A stretch of DNA of 64,000 nucleotides from Cellulomonas sp. JZ18 (lineage in GTDB: Bacteria; Actinomycetota; Actinomycetes; Actinomycetales; Cellulomonadaceae), in contig NZ_CP045245.1 in NCBI RefSeq assembly GCF_009720485.1, forward strand, positions 3,658,001 to 3,722,000, in the 5' to 3' direction. Every line of letters begins with the position of its first letter. Positions within the stretch are counted from its first letter, which is position 1. Under the pieces are notes generated by a model. The model had not been told where the DNA came from, made no database searches, and saw nothing but the letters and a program-made list of their open reading frames with translations. Positions 55,367 to 64,000 of this stretch are shown here, in pieces. The translations under genes were made by a program, and so were the position numbers.

Positions 55367-57532
55367 GTGCCCCGTCCGCACCGCCACGCGCCCCGACCGG
55401 CGCCGCTCGCGTCACGCGCTGCCGTGGCCCTCCTGGCCGTCGCCGCGCTCGTCGTCCCGTCGTCCGCGGCGCACGGCGCCCCGCCCGGGCCGTCCGCCGA
55501 CGCGTCCGCGAGCGCGGCGCGTGCCCCCCAGGCCGAGCGGGCCGCAGCCGTCGTGGCCGCCGCCACCAGCCCCTCACCGGGCGCCGGGACGACCGCGCCG
55601 ACCTCCGTCCCGACCACACCGGCGCCCGCCCCGACCGCGCCGGCGACGCCGGCACCGACGTCGAGAGCGACGTCCGCCCCGTCCGTCCCTCCGGGGCCGA
55701 CCACGGCGCCCGCCCTGCCCGGCGGGTCGACGCCCGACGTCCGCGGCGCCGGCCCCGCACCCGCCGAGGGGGCCACCGCAGCGGAGGCCGCGGCGCCGGA
55801 CGCGGCTGCGTCCTCCGCGGGCACCGGCAGGACGATGCTCGGCCAGTACGTCGCGCGCGCCGGCGGTGCGAGCGCGCCGGCCGCGACGGACGCCGCCGAG
55901 CACCGCCTGGACCGCCGGCTCGACGTGCAGCGCCTGTACCACCGCTGGGACGAGGACCTGCTCGGCCCGGCGACCACCGACGCGGTGCAGCGCGGCCGCG
56001 TGCCGGTGCTGTCGGTCCTGCCCCGCCGGGCCGACGGGTCGGTCGTGCGGTGGACGACGATCGCGCGCGGCGGTGCCGACGAGCGGATCCGCTCGCACGC
56101 CCGCCAGGTGCGGCAGATGGGCCCGACGGTCTACCTGACGCTGCACCACGAGCCGGACATCGCGTCGTCGTCGTACGGCACGGCCGCCGACTACGTCGCG
56201 GCCTGGCGCCACTACGTCCGGGTCTTCCGGGACGAGGGCGTCACGAACGTGCGCTGGACCTGGCTGCCGAGCGCGGGCGTGCTGACGCGCCCGAACAGCG
56301 ACCCGACGGCCGAGGGCTACTACCCGGGGGACGACGTCGTGGACCGGATCGGCTCGGCGATCTACAACTGGTTCGGCTGCCGGGAGGGCAGCACCACGCA
56401 GTGGCGGGACCTCGAGCGCGTCGCCTCGGGCCTGCGCCGGTTCGCGGCGAACCACGGCAAGCCGGTCGTGCTCGCGGAGTGGGGCTCGGTCGAGGACCCC
56501 GACCGGCCGGAGCGGCGCGCGCAGTGGCTGCGGGACGCCTTCGCGCACTTCGCGACGTGGCCGGAGCTGGAGGTGGTCGCCTACTTCGACACCGAGGGCA
56601 CCTGCGACTGGCGGCTCGGCGAGGGCGCCGCCGCCGAGGCCTACCGCGAGCTGGCCGCGCGGCCCCTGGTGCGGCCGCGCCCGCTCGCGTGGCTCGAGGT
56701 GTCGGCCACGCAGGGCGCGGGGACGCTCGCCGTGACCCTGTCGGGCGAGCGCAGCTCCGGCGCCCGGTCGGCCACGGGCCGCGGCGTCGCCTCGTGGTCG
56801 CTCGACCTCGGCGACGGCACGACGCGGTCGGGCACGGGCCGGCCGCCCACCGCGCTGCGGCACACGTACAGGGCCGGCACGTTCACCGCGACGCTGCGGG
56901 TGACCGACGAGGACGGGCGCACCGCCACCGACCGGCGGACGGTCCGGGTCGCGGCGGCGCCCGCCGTCACGGGCGTGGCCGAGCGGAACGTCACCACGAC
57001 GGCCGCCGACCTGCACGCCTGGGTCGACACGAACGGCGCCGCAGGCCGCGTCCGGTTCCAGTGGTTCGCCGACGGCGCGCGGGTCGGCAGCAGCACGCTC
57101 CAGGCCGCCGCCAAGGACGGGCCGCAGGAGATCCGCACCGTGCGCCCGCGCGGCCTCGTCCCGGGCACCGCCTACACGTGGACGGTCACGGCGACGACGG
57201 GGGCGGGGTCGGTCACGCGCGAGGACGCCTGGGTCACGCCCGGCCGGCCGGACGTGCGCGCCGTGCCACCGGCCGCGGTGGGGACGACGTCCGCGGACCT
57301 GAAGCTGCGCGTCCACCCGAACGGCGTCGCGACGAGCGCGTGGGTCGAGTGGGGCACGTCGTCCACCGACCGCCGGACACCGACGCTCGCCCTGGGCGCG
57401 GCCGGGTACGAGCGCGGTGAGGAGCAGCGGGTCTCGGGCCTGCAGCGCAGGACGACCTACCGCTTCCGCGTCGTGGCGCAGAACGCGCACGGCCGCACGG
57501 TGGGGCCCGTGCAGACGTTCACCACGCGCTGA
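55367..57532 (+). CDS. secreted clan GH-A glycoside hydrolase (GH26-like) with PKD and Fn3 domains
   Basis: A 721-aa extracellular enzyme. A signal peptide (VALLAVAALVVPSSAAHG) and a 110-residue Pro/Ala/Thr linker precede a catalytic barrel (about 155-430). Likely catalytic residues are the acid/base Glu in YLTLHHEPDIAS and the nucleophile Glu in VVLAEWGSVED, an arrangement like GH26 mannanases. A PKD domain (SLDLGDGTTRSGTGRPPTAL) and two Fn3-like modules (about 535-720) follow. No carbohydrate-binding module was recognised. The GTG at 55367 has GGAGG upstream. The family assignment is tentative; the secreted hydrolase role is firm. Confidence 0.82.
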   Translation: MPRPHRHAPRPAPLASRAAVALLAVAALVVPSSAAHGAPPGPSADASASAARAPQAERAAAVVAAATSPSPGAGTTAPTSVPTTPAPAPTAPATPAPTSRATSAPSVPPGPTTAPALPGGSTPDVRGAGPAPAEGATAAEAAAPDAAASSAGTGRTMLGQYVARAGGASAPAATDAAEHRLDRRLDVQRLYHRWDEDLLGPATTDAVQRGRVPVLSVLPRRADGSVVRWTTIARGGADERIRSHARQVRQMGPTVYLTLHHEPDIASSSYGTAADYVAAWRHYVRVFRDEGVTNVRWTWLPSAGVLTRPNSDPTAEGYYPGDDVVDRIGSAIYNWFGCREGSTTQWRDLERVASGLRRFAANHGKPVVLAEWGSVEDPDRPERRAQWLRDAFAHFATWPELEVVAYFDTEGTCDWRLGEGAAAEAYRELAARPLVRPRPLAWLEVSATQGAGTLAVTLSGERSSGARSATGRGVASWSLDLGDGTTRSGTGRPPTALRHTYRAGTFTATLRVTDEDGRTATDRRTVRVAAAPAVTGVAERNVTTTAADLHAWVDTNGAAGRVRFQWFADGARVGSSTLQAAAKDGPQEIRTVRPRGLVPGTAYTWTVTATTGAGSVTREDAWVTPGRPDVRAVPPAAVGTTSADLKLRVHPNGVATSAWVEWGTSSTDRRTPTLALGAAGYERGEEQRVSGLQRRTTYRFRVVAQNAHGRTVGPVQTFTTR

Positions 57533-57622
57533 CGGGCGCAGGCAGCCGGCGTGCCGAGCCACGCACCGCACGGTCGGCGCCGCGTGGTCGCAGGGCTCCG
57601 GCTTGCCGTCGGCTACGACTCT

Positions 57623-57650
57623 CGATAGATTCCTATCGTTCTTCGATAGG
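57623..57650. promoter_or_regulatory. three CGATAG/CTATCG half-sites upstream of the DUF2975 gene
   Basis: CGATAG at 57623-57628, then CCTATCG (57632-57638) and CGATAGG (57644-57650), forming a perfect 7-bp inverted repeat with a 5-base centre plus an extra half-site. They lie 12 bases before the DUF2975-XRE operon and fit autoregulation by the XRE protein. A further CTCGATAG occurs near 61605. Confidence 0.5.
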
Positions 57651-57661
57651 CGGAAGCGAGA

Positions 57662-58168
57662 GTGGTGACCATGAGCCGATGGGCGGTGCTGGCCCTGCGG
57701 GTGGTGATCGTGGGGGTCTTCGCGGGCCTCGTCGCGATCCAGGTGATCCCCCTGCCGGCCCTGTGGCGGGACGTCCCGGAGGAGGCACCCGCGATGCTGC
57801 CGCTGCGGTGGGCGCTGCTGCTGATCGGGATGGCGATGGTGCTGTGCGTGCAGGTCGCGCTCGTGTGCGTGTGGCGGCTGCTCACCATGACCCGGCGCGA
57901 CACGGTGTTCTCCACCGCAGCGTTCCGCTGGGTCGACGTCGTCATCGGCGCGGCCGTCGTCGAGGCGGGGCTGTGGGCGCTGCTCGCGGTGCTGCTCGCC
58001 CCGGGCGAGGCGGTGCCGCCCGGCATCGTCCTCATCGTCACCACGATCGGCGCGGCCGCGTTCGGCATCGGGCTCGTCGTGCTCGTCATGCGGATGCTGC
58101 TCGCCAAGGCGGTCGCGCTCGACTCGACGGCGACGACCCTGCGCGCCGAGCTGGACGAGGTGATCTGA
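57662..58168 (+). CDS. DUF2975 membrane protein
   Basis: A 168-aa protein with four membrane segments (VLALRVVIVGVFAGLVAI, ALLLIGMAMVLCVQVALVCV, VVIGAAVVEAGLWALLAVLL, GIVLIVTTIGAAAFGIGLVV) and the family stretch RRDTVFSTAAFRWVDVV. The DUF2975/XRE pair is widespread in Gram-positive bacteria (YoaS/YozG type). Starts at 57662, 57665 and ATG 57671 are possible. The stop overlaps the XRE ATG by one base. Function unknown, perhaps a signal-responsive membrane unit. Confidence 0.88.
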   Translation: MVTMSRWAVLALRVVIVGVFAGLVAIQVIPLPALWRDVPEEAPAMLPLRWALLLIGMAMVLCVQVALVCVWRLLTMTRRDTVFSTAAFRWVDVVIGAAVVEAGLWALLAVLLAPGEAVPPGIVLIVTTIGAAAFGIGLVVLVMRMLLAKAVALDSTATTLRAELDEVI

Positions 58169-58422
58169 TGCCCATCGTCGTCGACATCGACGTCATGCTC
58201 GCGCGCCGCAAGATGTCCGTCGGCGAGCTCGCCGACCGCGTCGGCATCACCCCGGCCAACCTCGCGGTGCTCAAGAACGGCCGCGCGAAGGCCGTCCGGT
58301 TCACGACGCTCGAGGCCCTGTGCGAGGCGCTGCAGTGCCAGCCCGGCGACCTGCTGCGACGCGAGAGCGCGGACGGTGCGGGCGCGGGCGTGGGCGACGT
58401 GCCCGAGGAGCCCGTCGCCTGA
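58168..58422 (+). CDS. XRE-family regulator (YozG-like)
   Basis: An 84-aa Cro/C1-type HTH protein (IDVMLARRKMSVGELADRVG, then ITPANLAVLKNGRAKAVRFT) typical of the small YozG family that always follows a DUF2975 gene. The ATG overlaps the upstream stop (TGATG). It probably binds the CGATAG repeats upstream of the pair. The C-terminal 20 residues are acidic and disordered. Confidence 0.9.
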   Translation: MPIVVDIDVMLARRKMSVGELADRVGITPANLAVLKNGRAKAVRFTTLEALCEALQCQPGDLLRRESADGAGAGVGDVPEEPVA

Positions 58423-58437
58423 ACGACCTCCGCACGG

Positions 58438-58474
58438 GCGAGGGGCCGGCGACCTCAGGTCACCGGCCCCTCGC
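58438..58474. terminator. 17-bp bidirectional terminator hairpin
   Basis: Arms 58438-58454 and 58458-58474 pair at 16 of 17 positions around a 3-base loop. The hairpin lies between convergent genes ending at 58422 and 58488 and can serve both. Confidence 0.72.
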
Positions 58475-58487
58475 GCGTCCCGTCCCC

Positions 58488-59310
58488 CTACCGGCAGCCC
58501 ACCCGCTCCTCGTCGAGGGTGATGTCGTCCATCCACACGTCGAAGTGGTCGGGCGTGGGCCCGCCCTGGTAGAGCTGCCAGCCGACCTTCACGGTGTCCG
58601 CGGTGGGCAGGACGAAGTCGACGGGGGCACCGCCGTGCTGCGTGGTCGTCACCGTCAGGTCGGGCTGCGGCACGCCGTCGAACCACACCGCCACCCGGTT
58701 GTCCGGCGCCGACCACTGGAACTCGACGCACTGCCAGCGGTCCTCGACCGTGGGCGCCGACTCGCGCCAGCTCGTCCAGTCGCCCGTCGGGCCGCCGTCC
58801 GCGCCGACGCCCCAGAACGTCGCGTCCGGCCCGACCGTGGGCGCGAACTGCCCGCCCAGCGGCCGCACGACCTCGGGGCTGCCGCTGCCCGTCACCTCGA
58901 CCAGGGTGAAGTGCGCCCAGTCCGGCGCGGTCGGGAACTCGTCGACCTTCAGCCGCAGCCGGCCCCAGAAGCTGTTGCCGGGGCGGCGAAGTCCTGCACC
59001 TGCAGGAACGCCATCCCGTTGCCCTCGGTGTGCACGCGCAGCACCTTGCCGGCGCGGCGGTCCCGCTCGACGTGCAGCGTGCCGTGCCGCGTGCTGATCC
59101 CCCAGTCCAGGCTCGCCGCACCCCCGTGGGCAGGGACTCGAAGTCCTCGCAGAACAGCGCGTCGAGCCGGTCGCACGGGCCGCGCTGCCCGTGGTAGCCG
59201 GGCCCGCCGTGGCGCCCGCCGTCCGGCGTCGCCGCGGTGGCGGCCGGGACCGTGGCCAGCACGGATGCCGCCAGCAGCCCCACGGTGAGCGTCGTCCTGA
59301 TCCTGTTCAT
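58488..59310 (-). pseudogene. secreted Cip1-like protein, two frameshifts
   Basis: A signal peptide (TTLTVGLLAASVLATVPAAT) and the start CDRLDALFCEDFESLPTG lie in one frame. The middle part SLDWGISTRHGTLHVERDRR is in a second frame, and the C-terminal part NSFWGRLRLKVDEFPTAPDW to DDITLDEERVGCR is in a third. Restoring one base at 59121-59125 (five C) and one at 58980-58983 (four G) gives 274 aa. The concanavalin-like beta-sandwich pattern recalls Trichoderma Cip1, a cellulose-induced secreted protein; this is a tentative resemblance. A TAGATT -10 (59355-59350) and a TGAAACGATTGG element (59384-59395) lie upstream. Confidence 0.75.
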
Positions 59311-59425
59311 GCGGTGACCCCCTGCGTGTCGTCGTGACGAGGCCTCGCAATCTAGGCAGCCACGAGCGACGCGCGGGCAGCCTGAAACGATTGGCGGGAC
59401 GAGCGCGGCCGCCCCCGCGGCGGAC

Positions 59426-60184
59426 TCACCCGTCGCGCCGCGCCTCGATCACGTCGAGGTCGCGCAGCGCGTAGCGCAGGTGCTCCCACTCCTCCTCGAG
59501 GATCGTGCGCAGGCACGAGAGCGTCGTCTCCTCGTGCTGCGGCGCCCACGGGTTGCGGCGCGGCGCGGCGAGATCCTCGGCCGTGACGGTCGCGAGCACG
59601 TCGCGGACCATCGCGACGCGGCCGGCGCGGACCTCGAGCACCTCCGCGTACGGCGGGGTGCCCTCGGCGAACACGGACGGGTCGTGCCCGTCGAGCGCGT
59701 ACTCGGCGTTCGGCTGCCCGATCGGGTGGTACGGCCGCTCGACGCCGAGCACCGCGCCGCGCAACCACGTGTCGGTGGCCATGACGAGGTGGCGCAGCGT
59801 CTGCGCGAACGACCACTCGCCGTCCACCTGCACGTCCACCGTCCCGGGCGGCATCGACGCGGCCCGTGCCACGGCCGCGTCCCACGCGCGCTCGACCGCG
59901 GCCCACGCCGCACGCAGCCCCGCGGGGTCGTCCGCCCGGCGCAGGGCGCGTCCGGGGAACCGGCGGTCCAGCTCCGCGTCCACGAACGGGGCCACGTCGA
60001 CGCCGTTGACGCGGAAGGCCGCACCGCCCTCGAGCAGCCACGGCGCGTCGACGTCCGCGCCGTCGACGTCGACCCCCCGCATGACGACGCCCGACAGGTC
60101 CGCGCCGACGAACCGCGCGCCGCGCAGGTCCGCGCCGACGAACCGGGCACCCCGCAGGTCGTCGTCCCTCGTGAACGTCGTCAT
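59426..60184 (-). CDS. pentapeptide-repeat/DinB-like fusion protein
   Basis: A 252-aa protein. The N-terminal 45 residues carry pentapeptide-type repeats (DLRGARFVGADLRGARFVGA, then DLSGVVMRGVDVDGADV), encoded partly by a 30-bp DNA tandem repeat. The rest is a four-helix DinB-like domain (GEWSFAQTLRHLVMATDTWL, CLRTILEEEWEHLRYALRDL) with His residues placed for metal binding. DinB-type enzymes include thiol transferases. The ATG at 60184 was chosen. The combination is seen in actinobacteria but its role is unknown. Confidence 0.82.
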   Translation of the reverse strand: MTTFTRDDDLRGARFVGADLRGARFVGADLSGVVMRGVDVDGADVDAPWLLEGGAAFRVNGVDVAPFVDAELDRRFPGRALRRADDPAGLRAAWAAVERAWDAAVARAASMPPGTVDVQVDGEWSFAQTLRHLVMATDTWLRGAVLGVERPYHPIGQPNAEYALDGHDPSVFAEGTPPYAEVLEVRAGRVAMVRDVLATVTAEDLAAPRRNPWAPQHEETTLSCLRTILEEEWEHLRYALRDLDVIEARRDG

Positions 60185-60349
60185 CGCCGTCTCCCGTCGC
60201 GGGTCGTGCGGGCGGCGCCGGTGGGCGGCCGACACCTCGTCCCGTCCGTCCCGCCGACCGTAGACCCGGTCACCGACACGCCCGGCGGACGGGCGGTCCG
60301 CCGCACCCCGGCCTAGCGTGGACGGCACGCCCACGCCCGGGGAGGCACC

Positions 60350-61066
60350 GTGCCCACGTCCATCGCCGACCAGAGCGTCGCGGAGCTGGGCGGACGCCTG
60401 AGCGTCCTGGCCCGCCAGCGCGCGGACCACGTCCACCTCGACCGCCTGCTGCACGACCTCGACGGCGCGACCGGCGAGCACCAGCAGCAGGTGCTGCTGC
60501 GCCTGTACCGCCTGGTGTTCCCGCACGCGTTCGCGGAGGAGTCGGTGCTGTGGCCGCTCATGCGCCGGGCGCTGCCGGACGGCGAGGCGCTGACGCTCGA
60601 GGTCGAGCGCGAGCACCAGGAGGTCAACGAGATCGTCACGCGGATCGAGCGGCTAGGCCCGGACGACCCGGGGCGCGGTCCGCTGCTGGAGCGGCTCGCG
60701 GCCGTGCTGCGCGAGGACGTGCGCGACGAGGAGGACGAGCTGTTCCCGCGCCTGCAGGCGGTGACCGACCGGGGGCGGCTGGTGCGGCTCGGGCTGCTCT
60801 GGGAGGTCGTCCGGCGCGTCGCACCGACGCGCGCGCACCCGGTGGTGGCACGACGGCCACCGGGCAACGTGATCTCGGCGCTGCCGCTCTCGGTGGTGGA
60901 CCGGCTGCGCGACGGGGCCGACGCGCTGGTGCCGCACGCGCCGCAGCGGGTGCGGCCCGCACTGCGCGCGACGAGCCGGGGCCTGGCGGCCGTCGGGCAC
61001 GCCGTGGAGCGCATCCCCCTGCTGCGCGTCGGCGAGGACCCGTCGACGCGGGCGGCCACGGCCTGA
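60350..61066 (+). CDS. hemerythrin-domain protein
   Basis: A 238-aa protein with a hemerythrin-like four-helix domain. The metal-ligand pattern reads RADHVHLDRLLHDLD, FPHAFAEESVLWPLM, EREHQEVNEIVTRI and DVRDEEDELFPRL. The C-terminal 80 residues are basic and partly disordered. Proteins of this type bind a di-iron centre and respond to oxygen or nitric oxide. The GTG at 60350 has GGGGAGG upstream, and a TAGCGT -10 lies near 60314. Confidence 0.9.
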   Translation: MPTSIADQSVAELGGRLSVLARQRADHVHLDRLLHDLDGATGEHQQQVLLRLYRLVFPHAFAEESVLWPLMRRALPDGEALTLEVEREHQEVNEIVTRIERLGPDDPGRGPLLERLAAVLREDVRDEEDELFPRLQAVTDRGRLVRLGLLWEVVRRVAPTRAHPVVARRPPGNVISALPLSVVDRLRDGADALVPHAPQRVRPALRATSRGLAAVGHAVERIPLLRVGEDPSTRAATA

Positions 61067-61093
61067 GCACCCCTCCCGCTCGGGGCCGCGCGG

Positions 61094-61504
61094 TCAGGCG
61101 CCGGCCGGCCGCGGCTCGGCGTGCCGACGTCGCAGGCGCCGCTGCTGGGCGAGGACGTACTCACGCGCCCGCCGCTGACCGCCGCGCTCCGCGATGGCCT
61201 CGGCGAGGGACGCGAGCGCACGCTCGACGACCGCCGCGTCCGGGTGCCAGCCGCGCCGCTCGCACTCCTCCAGCCACTCGACGACGCCACGGTGCCCACG
61301 CTGGCCGTTGCACCGCCGGCACGCGGGCACCTCGTTCTCCAGCCAGGACGGCCCGCCCTTCGCACGCGGGACCAGGTGCTCGCGCGTCGCGGGCACGAGG
61401 CCGCTGAAGGGACGTCCGCACCAGACGCAGCGGGCGCCGTCACGGGCGACGGCGAGCCGGAGCCGCTGGGCGCGGTCCGCCTGGCGCGGGTGCGGGGCAG
61501 GCAC
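61094..61504 (-). CDS. HNH endonuclease-like protein
   Basis: A 136-aa protein with an HNH-type core. ARCVWCGRPF and VPACRRCNGQRG provide two zinc-binding CxxC pairs, and REHLVPRAKGGPSWLENEV holds the His-rich active-site helix. The C-terminal region is helical and basic (RAREYVLAQQRRLRRRHAEP). The GTG at 61504 was chosen over an open upstream frame. No methylase or toxin partner is beside it. Confidence 0.85.
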   Translation of the reverse strand: MPAPHPRQADRAQRLRLAVARDGARCVWCGRPFSGLVPATREHLVPRAKGGPSWLENEVPACRRCNGQRGHRGVVEWLEECERRGWHPDAAVVERALASLAEAIAERGGQRRAREYVLAQQRRLRRRHAEPRPAGA

Positions 61505-61860
61505 GGGACCGACGCTACGTCGGTGCCGCCGGCGCGGCAGGGCGGGGCGCGTGCCGGGCGAGCCGCTGCCCCCGTGGCGGAACGCCGTGGTGAACGGTGC
61601 TCGATAGTTTCGCTGCCCGGCGTGCGTCAACCGTGGTCGCGCTCCCGCTGGCACTGGTGTCGCACGCGCGGGTGACTTAAACGTTTCCTCACCGTAACGA
61701 GGTGTTCACATCGACGTCTCCGGGTCCCCACACTCGGTCGATATCGATTTCGACGCCGCCGGGAGGGACGTCACGGGCGGCGGGTCACAGCGGCACACCC
61801 CGCGGTCACCTCCGGTACTGACCGGGACGAGCGCCTCTCCGTCCGCACGAAGGAGTGCAG
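61505..61860. promoter_or_regulatory. 356-bp control region of the xylan-degradation genes
   Basis: No gene was found. The region holds an AAACGTTT palindrome (61679-61686), a TCGATATCGA palindrome (61738-61747), a CTCGATAG motif near 61605, and the ribosome-binding site AAGGAG before the NodB gene. It looks less GC-rich than its surroundings between about 61670 and 61760, as expected for a regulated promoter. The palindromes are candidate LacI-type operators. The identical string GCACGAAGGAGTGCA precedes both the NodB and the GH11 starts. Confidence 0.5.
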
Positions 61861-62897
61861 ATGTCCGACAGTTTCGACCGCGCAGGCTCAGCGCGTCGCG
61901 CGCGCCGCCCCTGCGGCTGCTCGCCGGGGGCGCCGCGGCGGCGGCGCTGCTCGCCGGCGGCCTCGCCGCAGCCGCGCCCGCCGGCGCGATCACCGGCTCC
62001 ACGTGCTCCGCCGGCTACGTCGGCCTCACCTTCGACGACGGCCCCAACGCGAGCACGACCAACCAGATCATCAGCACCCTGCGGCAGTACGGCGCGACCG
62101 CCGCCGTGTTCCCCACGGGTCAGAACGCCCAGAACAACGCGACCCTCATGCAGGCGTACAAGAACGCCGGCTTCCAGATCGGCAACCACAGCTGGGACCA
62201 CCCGCACCTGGTGCAGCAGTCGCAGTCACAGGTGCAGTCGCAGCTGTCCCGCACGCAGCAGGCGATCCAGCAGACCGCGGGCGTCACGCCGACCGTGTTC
62301 CGCCCGCCCTACGGCGAGACGAACGCGACCGTCAGCTCGGTCGCCTCGTCGCTCGGTCTGCGCGTCGTCACCTGGGACGTCGACTCCACCGACTGGAACA
62401 ACGCGAGCGCCGCGTCGATCCGGCAGGCCGCCACCCGCCTGACCGACGGGCAGACGATCCTCCTGCACGACTGGCCGGCCGCGACCGTGCAGGCGCTGCC
62501 CGGCATCCTGCAGGACCTGCGCTCGCGCAACCTCTGCACGGGCCACATCTCGGCCGGCACCGGGCGGGTCGTCGCCCCGGCCGGCTCCGGCGGCGGCACG
62601 ACGCCCCCGCCGACGACGCCCCCGCCCACCGGTGGCGGTGGCGGCAGCTGCACCGCGACGGCCACGAAGGGCCAGGAGTGGGGCGACCGCTTCAACGTCA
62701 CCTACGCCGTCCGGGCCTCCGGCAGCTGGGCCGTGACCGTCTACCCGAACACGGGCCAGTCGATCCAGAGCTCGTGGGGCGCCACCCGCAACGGCACCAC
62801 CTTCACCGGCAGCGGCAACGCGTCGTTCGGCGTCACCTACTACAAGGGCAGCCAGAACATCACCTGGGTCCCCACCGGCATCTGCTCACCGCGCTGA
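61861..62897 (+). pseudogene. secreted NodB polysaccharide deacetylase with CBM2, frameshifted
   Basis: The signal peptide starts MSDSFDRAGSARRARR, and the rest continues in another frame (LRLLAGGAAAAALLAGGLAA). The NodB domain has the metal Asp in VGLTFDDGPNAST, the HxxxH-type motif IGNHSWDHPH, RPPYGE and TWDVDSTDW. A Pro/Thr/Gly linker then leads to a CBM2b-like module ([15 protein letters not shown] to GICSPR). One extra C at 61908-61911 gives a continuous 345-aa protein. Such enzymes remove acetyl groups from xylan. The CBM coding DNA is near-identical to that in the next gene. Probably functional, with a base-calling error. Confidence 0.82.

Positions 62898-64000
<1,103 letters not shown>

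Noticed and set aside
60056-60184. A stand-alone small pentapeptide protein
   Set aside because: The frame continues without break into the DinB-like domain, so it is one gene.

Overview
The window is very GC-rich actinobacterial chromosome, most like Cellulomonas or a close relative in Micrococcales. The evidence is the class Ib nrdHIEF cluster, a dnaK-grpE-dnaJ-hspR operon with HspR-type inverted repeats, many GTG starts, and secreted plant-polysaccharide enzymes carrying CBM2-type modules (GH5, GH11, NodB deacetylase). No rRNA, tRNA, CRISPR array, phage gene or insertion sequence was recognised.

Layout. 0-4.5 kb: ribonucleotide reductase operon nrdH-nrdI-nrdE-nrdF (minus strand), with two NrdR-like boxes and a cluster of DnaA-box-like sites upstream. 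4.6-11.4 kb: a divergent FtsH-like membrane protease and the HspR-controlled chaperone operon. 11.9-31.4 kb: an accessory, regulator-rich stretch with TetR, MerR, MarR, MmyB-like and two-component systems next to hydrolases, an SDR, an MFS/FAD-monooxygenase pair and a small cassette (22.2-25.2 kb) of two regulators, a two-domain dikinase-like phosphotransferase and a histidine phosphatase. 31.5-35.6 kb: small stress or metabolic proteins (DUF1801, SRPBCC, DHFR-like, a lipoprotein, a pterin-dehydratase/VOC fusion). 35.9-37.5 kb: a CBM2-GH5 endoglucanase with a LacI-type palindrome upstream. 37.5-53 kb: housekeeping and poorly characterised genes (epoxide hydrolase, CN hydrolase, HIT protein, ECF sigma factor with a membrane partner, a four-cold-shock-domain protein, a BenE-like transporter, HEAT and PilZ proteins). 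53-64 kb: a TspO-like protein, a hydrolase-acetyltransferase fusion, a secreted clan GH-A hydrolase with PKD and Fn3 domains, a Cip1-like secreted protein, hemerythrin and HNH proteins, and a xylan-degradation pair (NodB-CBM2, then GH11-CBM2) running off the right edge.

Several regulators sit beside divergent promoters with matching palindromes: TetR at 13.7 kb, the two-gene regulator at 23.3 kb, MerR at 29.4 kb, MarR at 30.5 kb and XRE at 57.6 kb. Many gene pairs overlap by ATGA or GTGA, so translational coupling is common.

Seven genes are broken by single-base frameshifts (eight events). Every one is explained by loss of one base in a G or C run, and every repaired length is a whole number of codons. 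This points to homopolymer under-calling more than to real pseudogenes. Two intergenic stretches hold near-copies of pieces of other genes in the window (98 bp of a regulator's HTH and 47 bp of a CN hydrolase).
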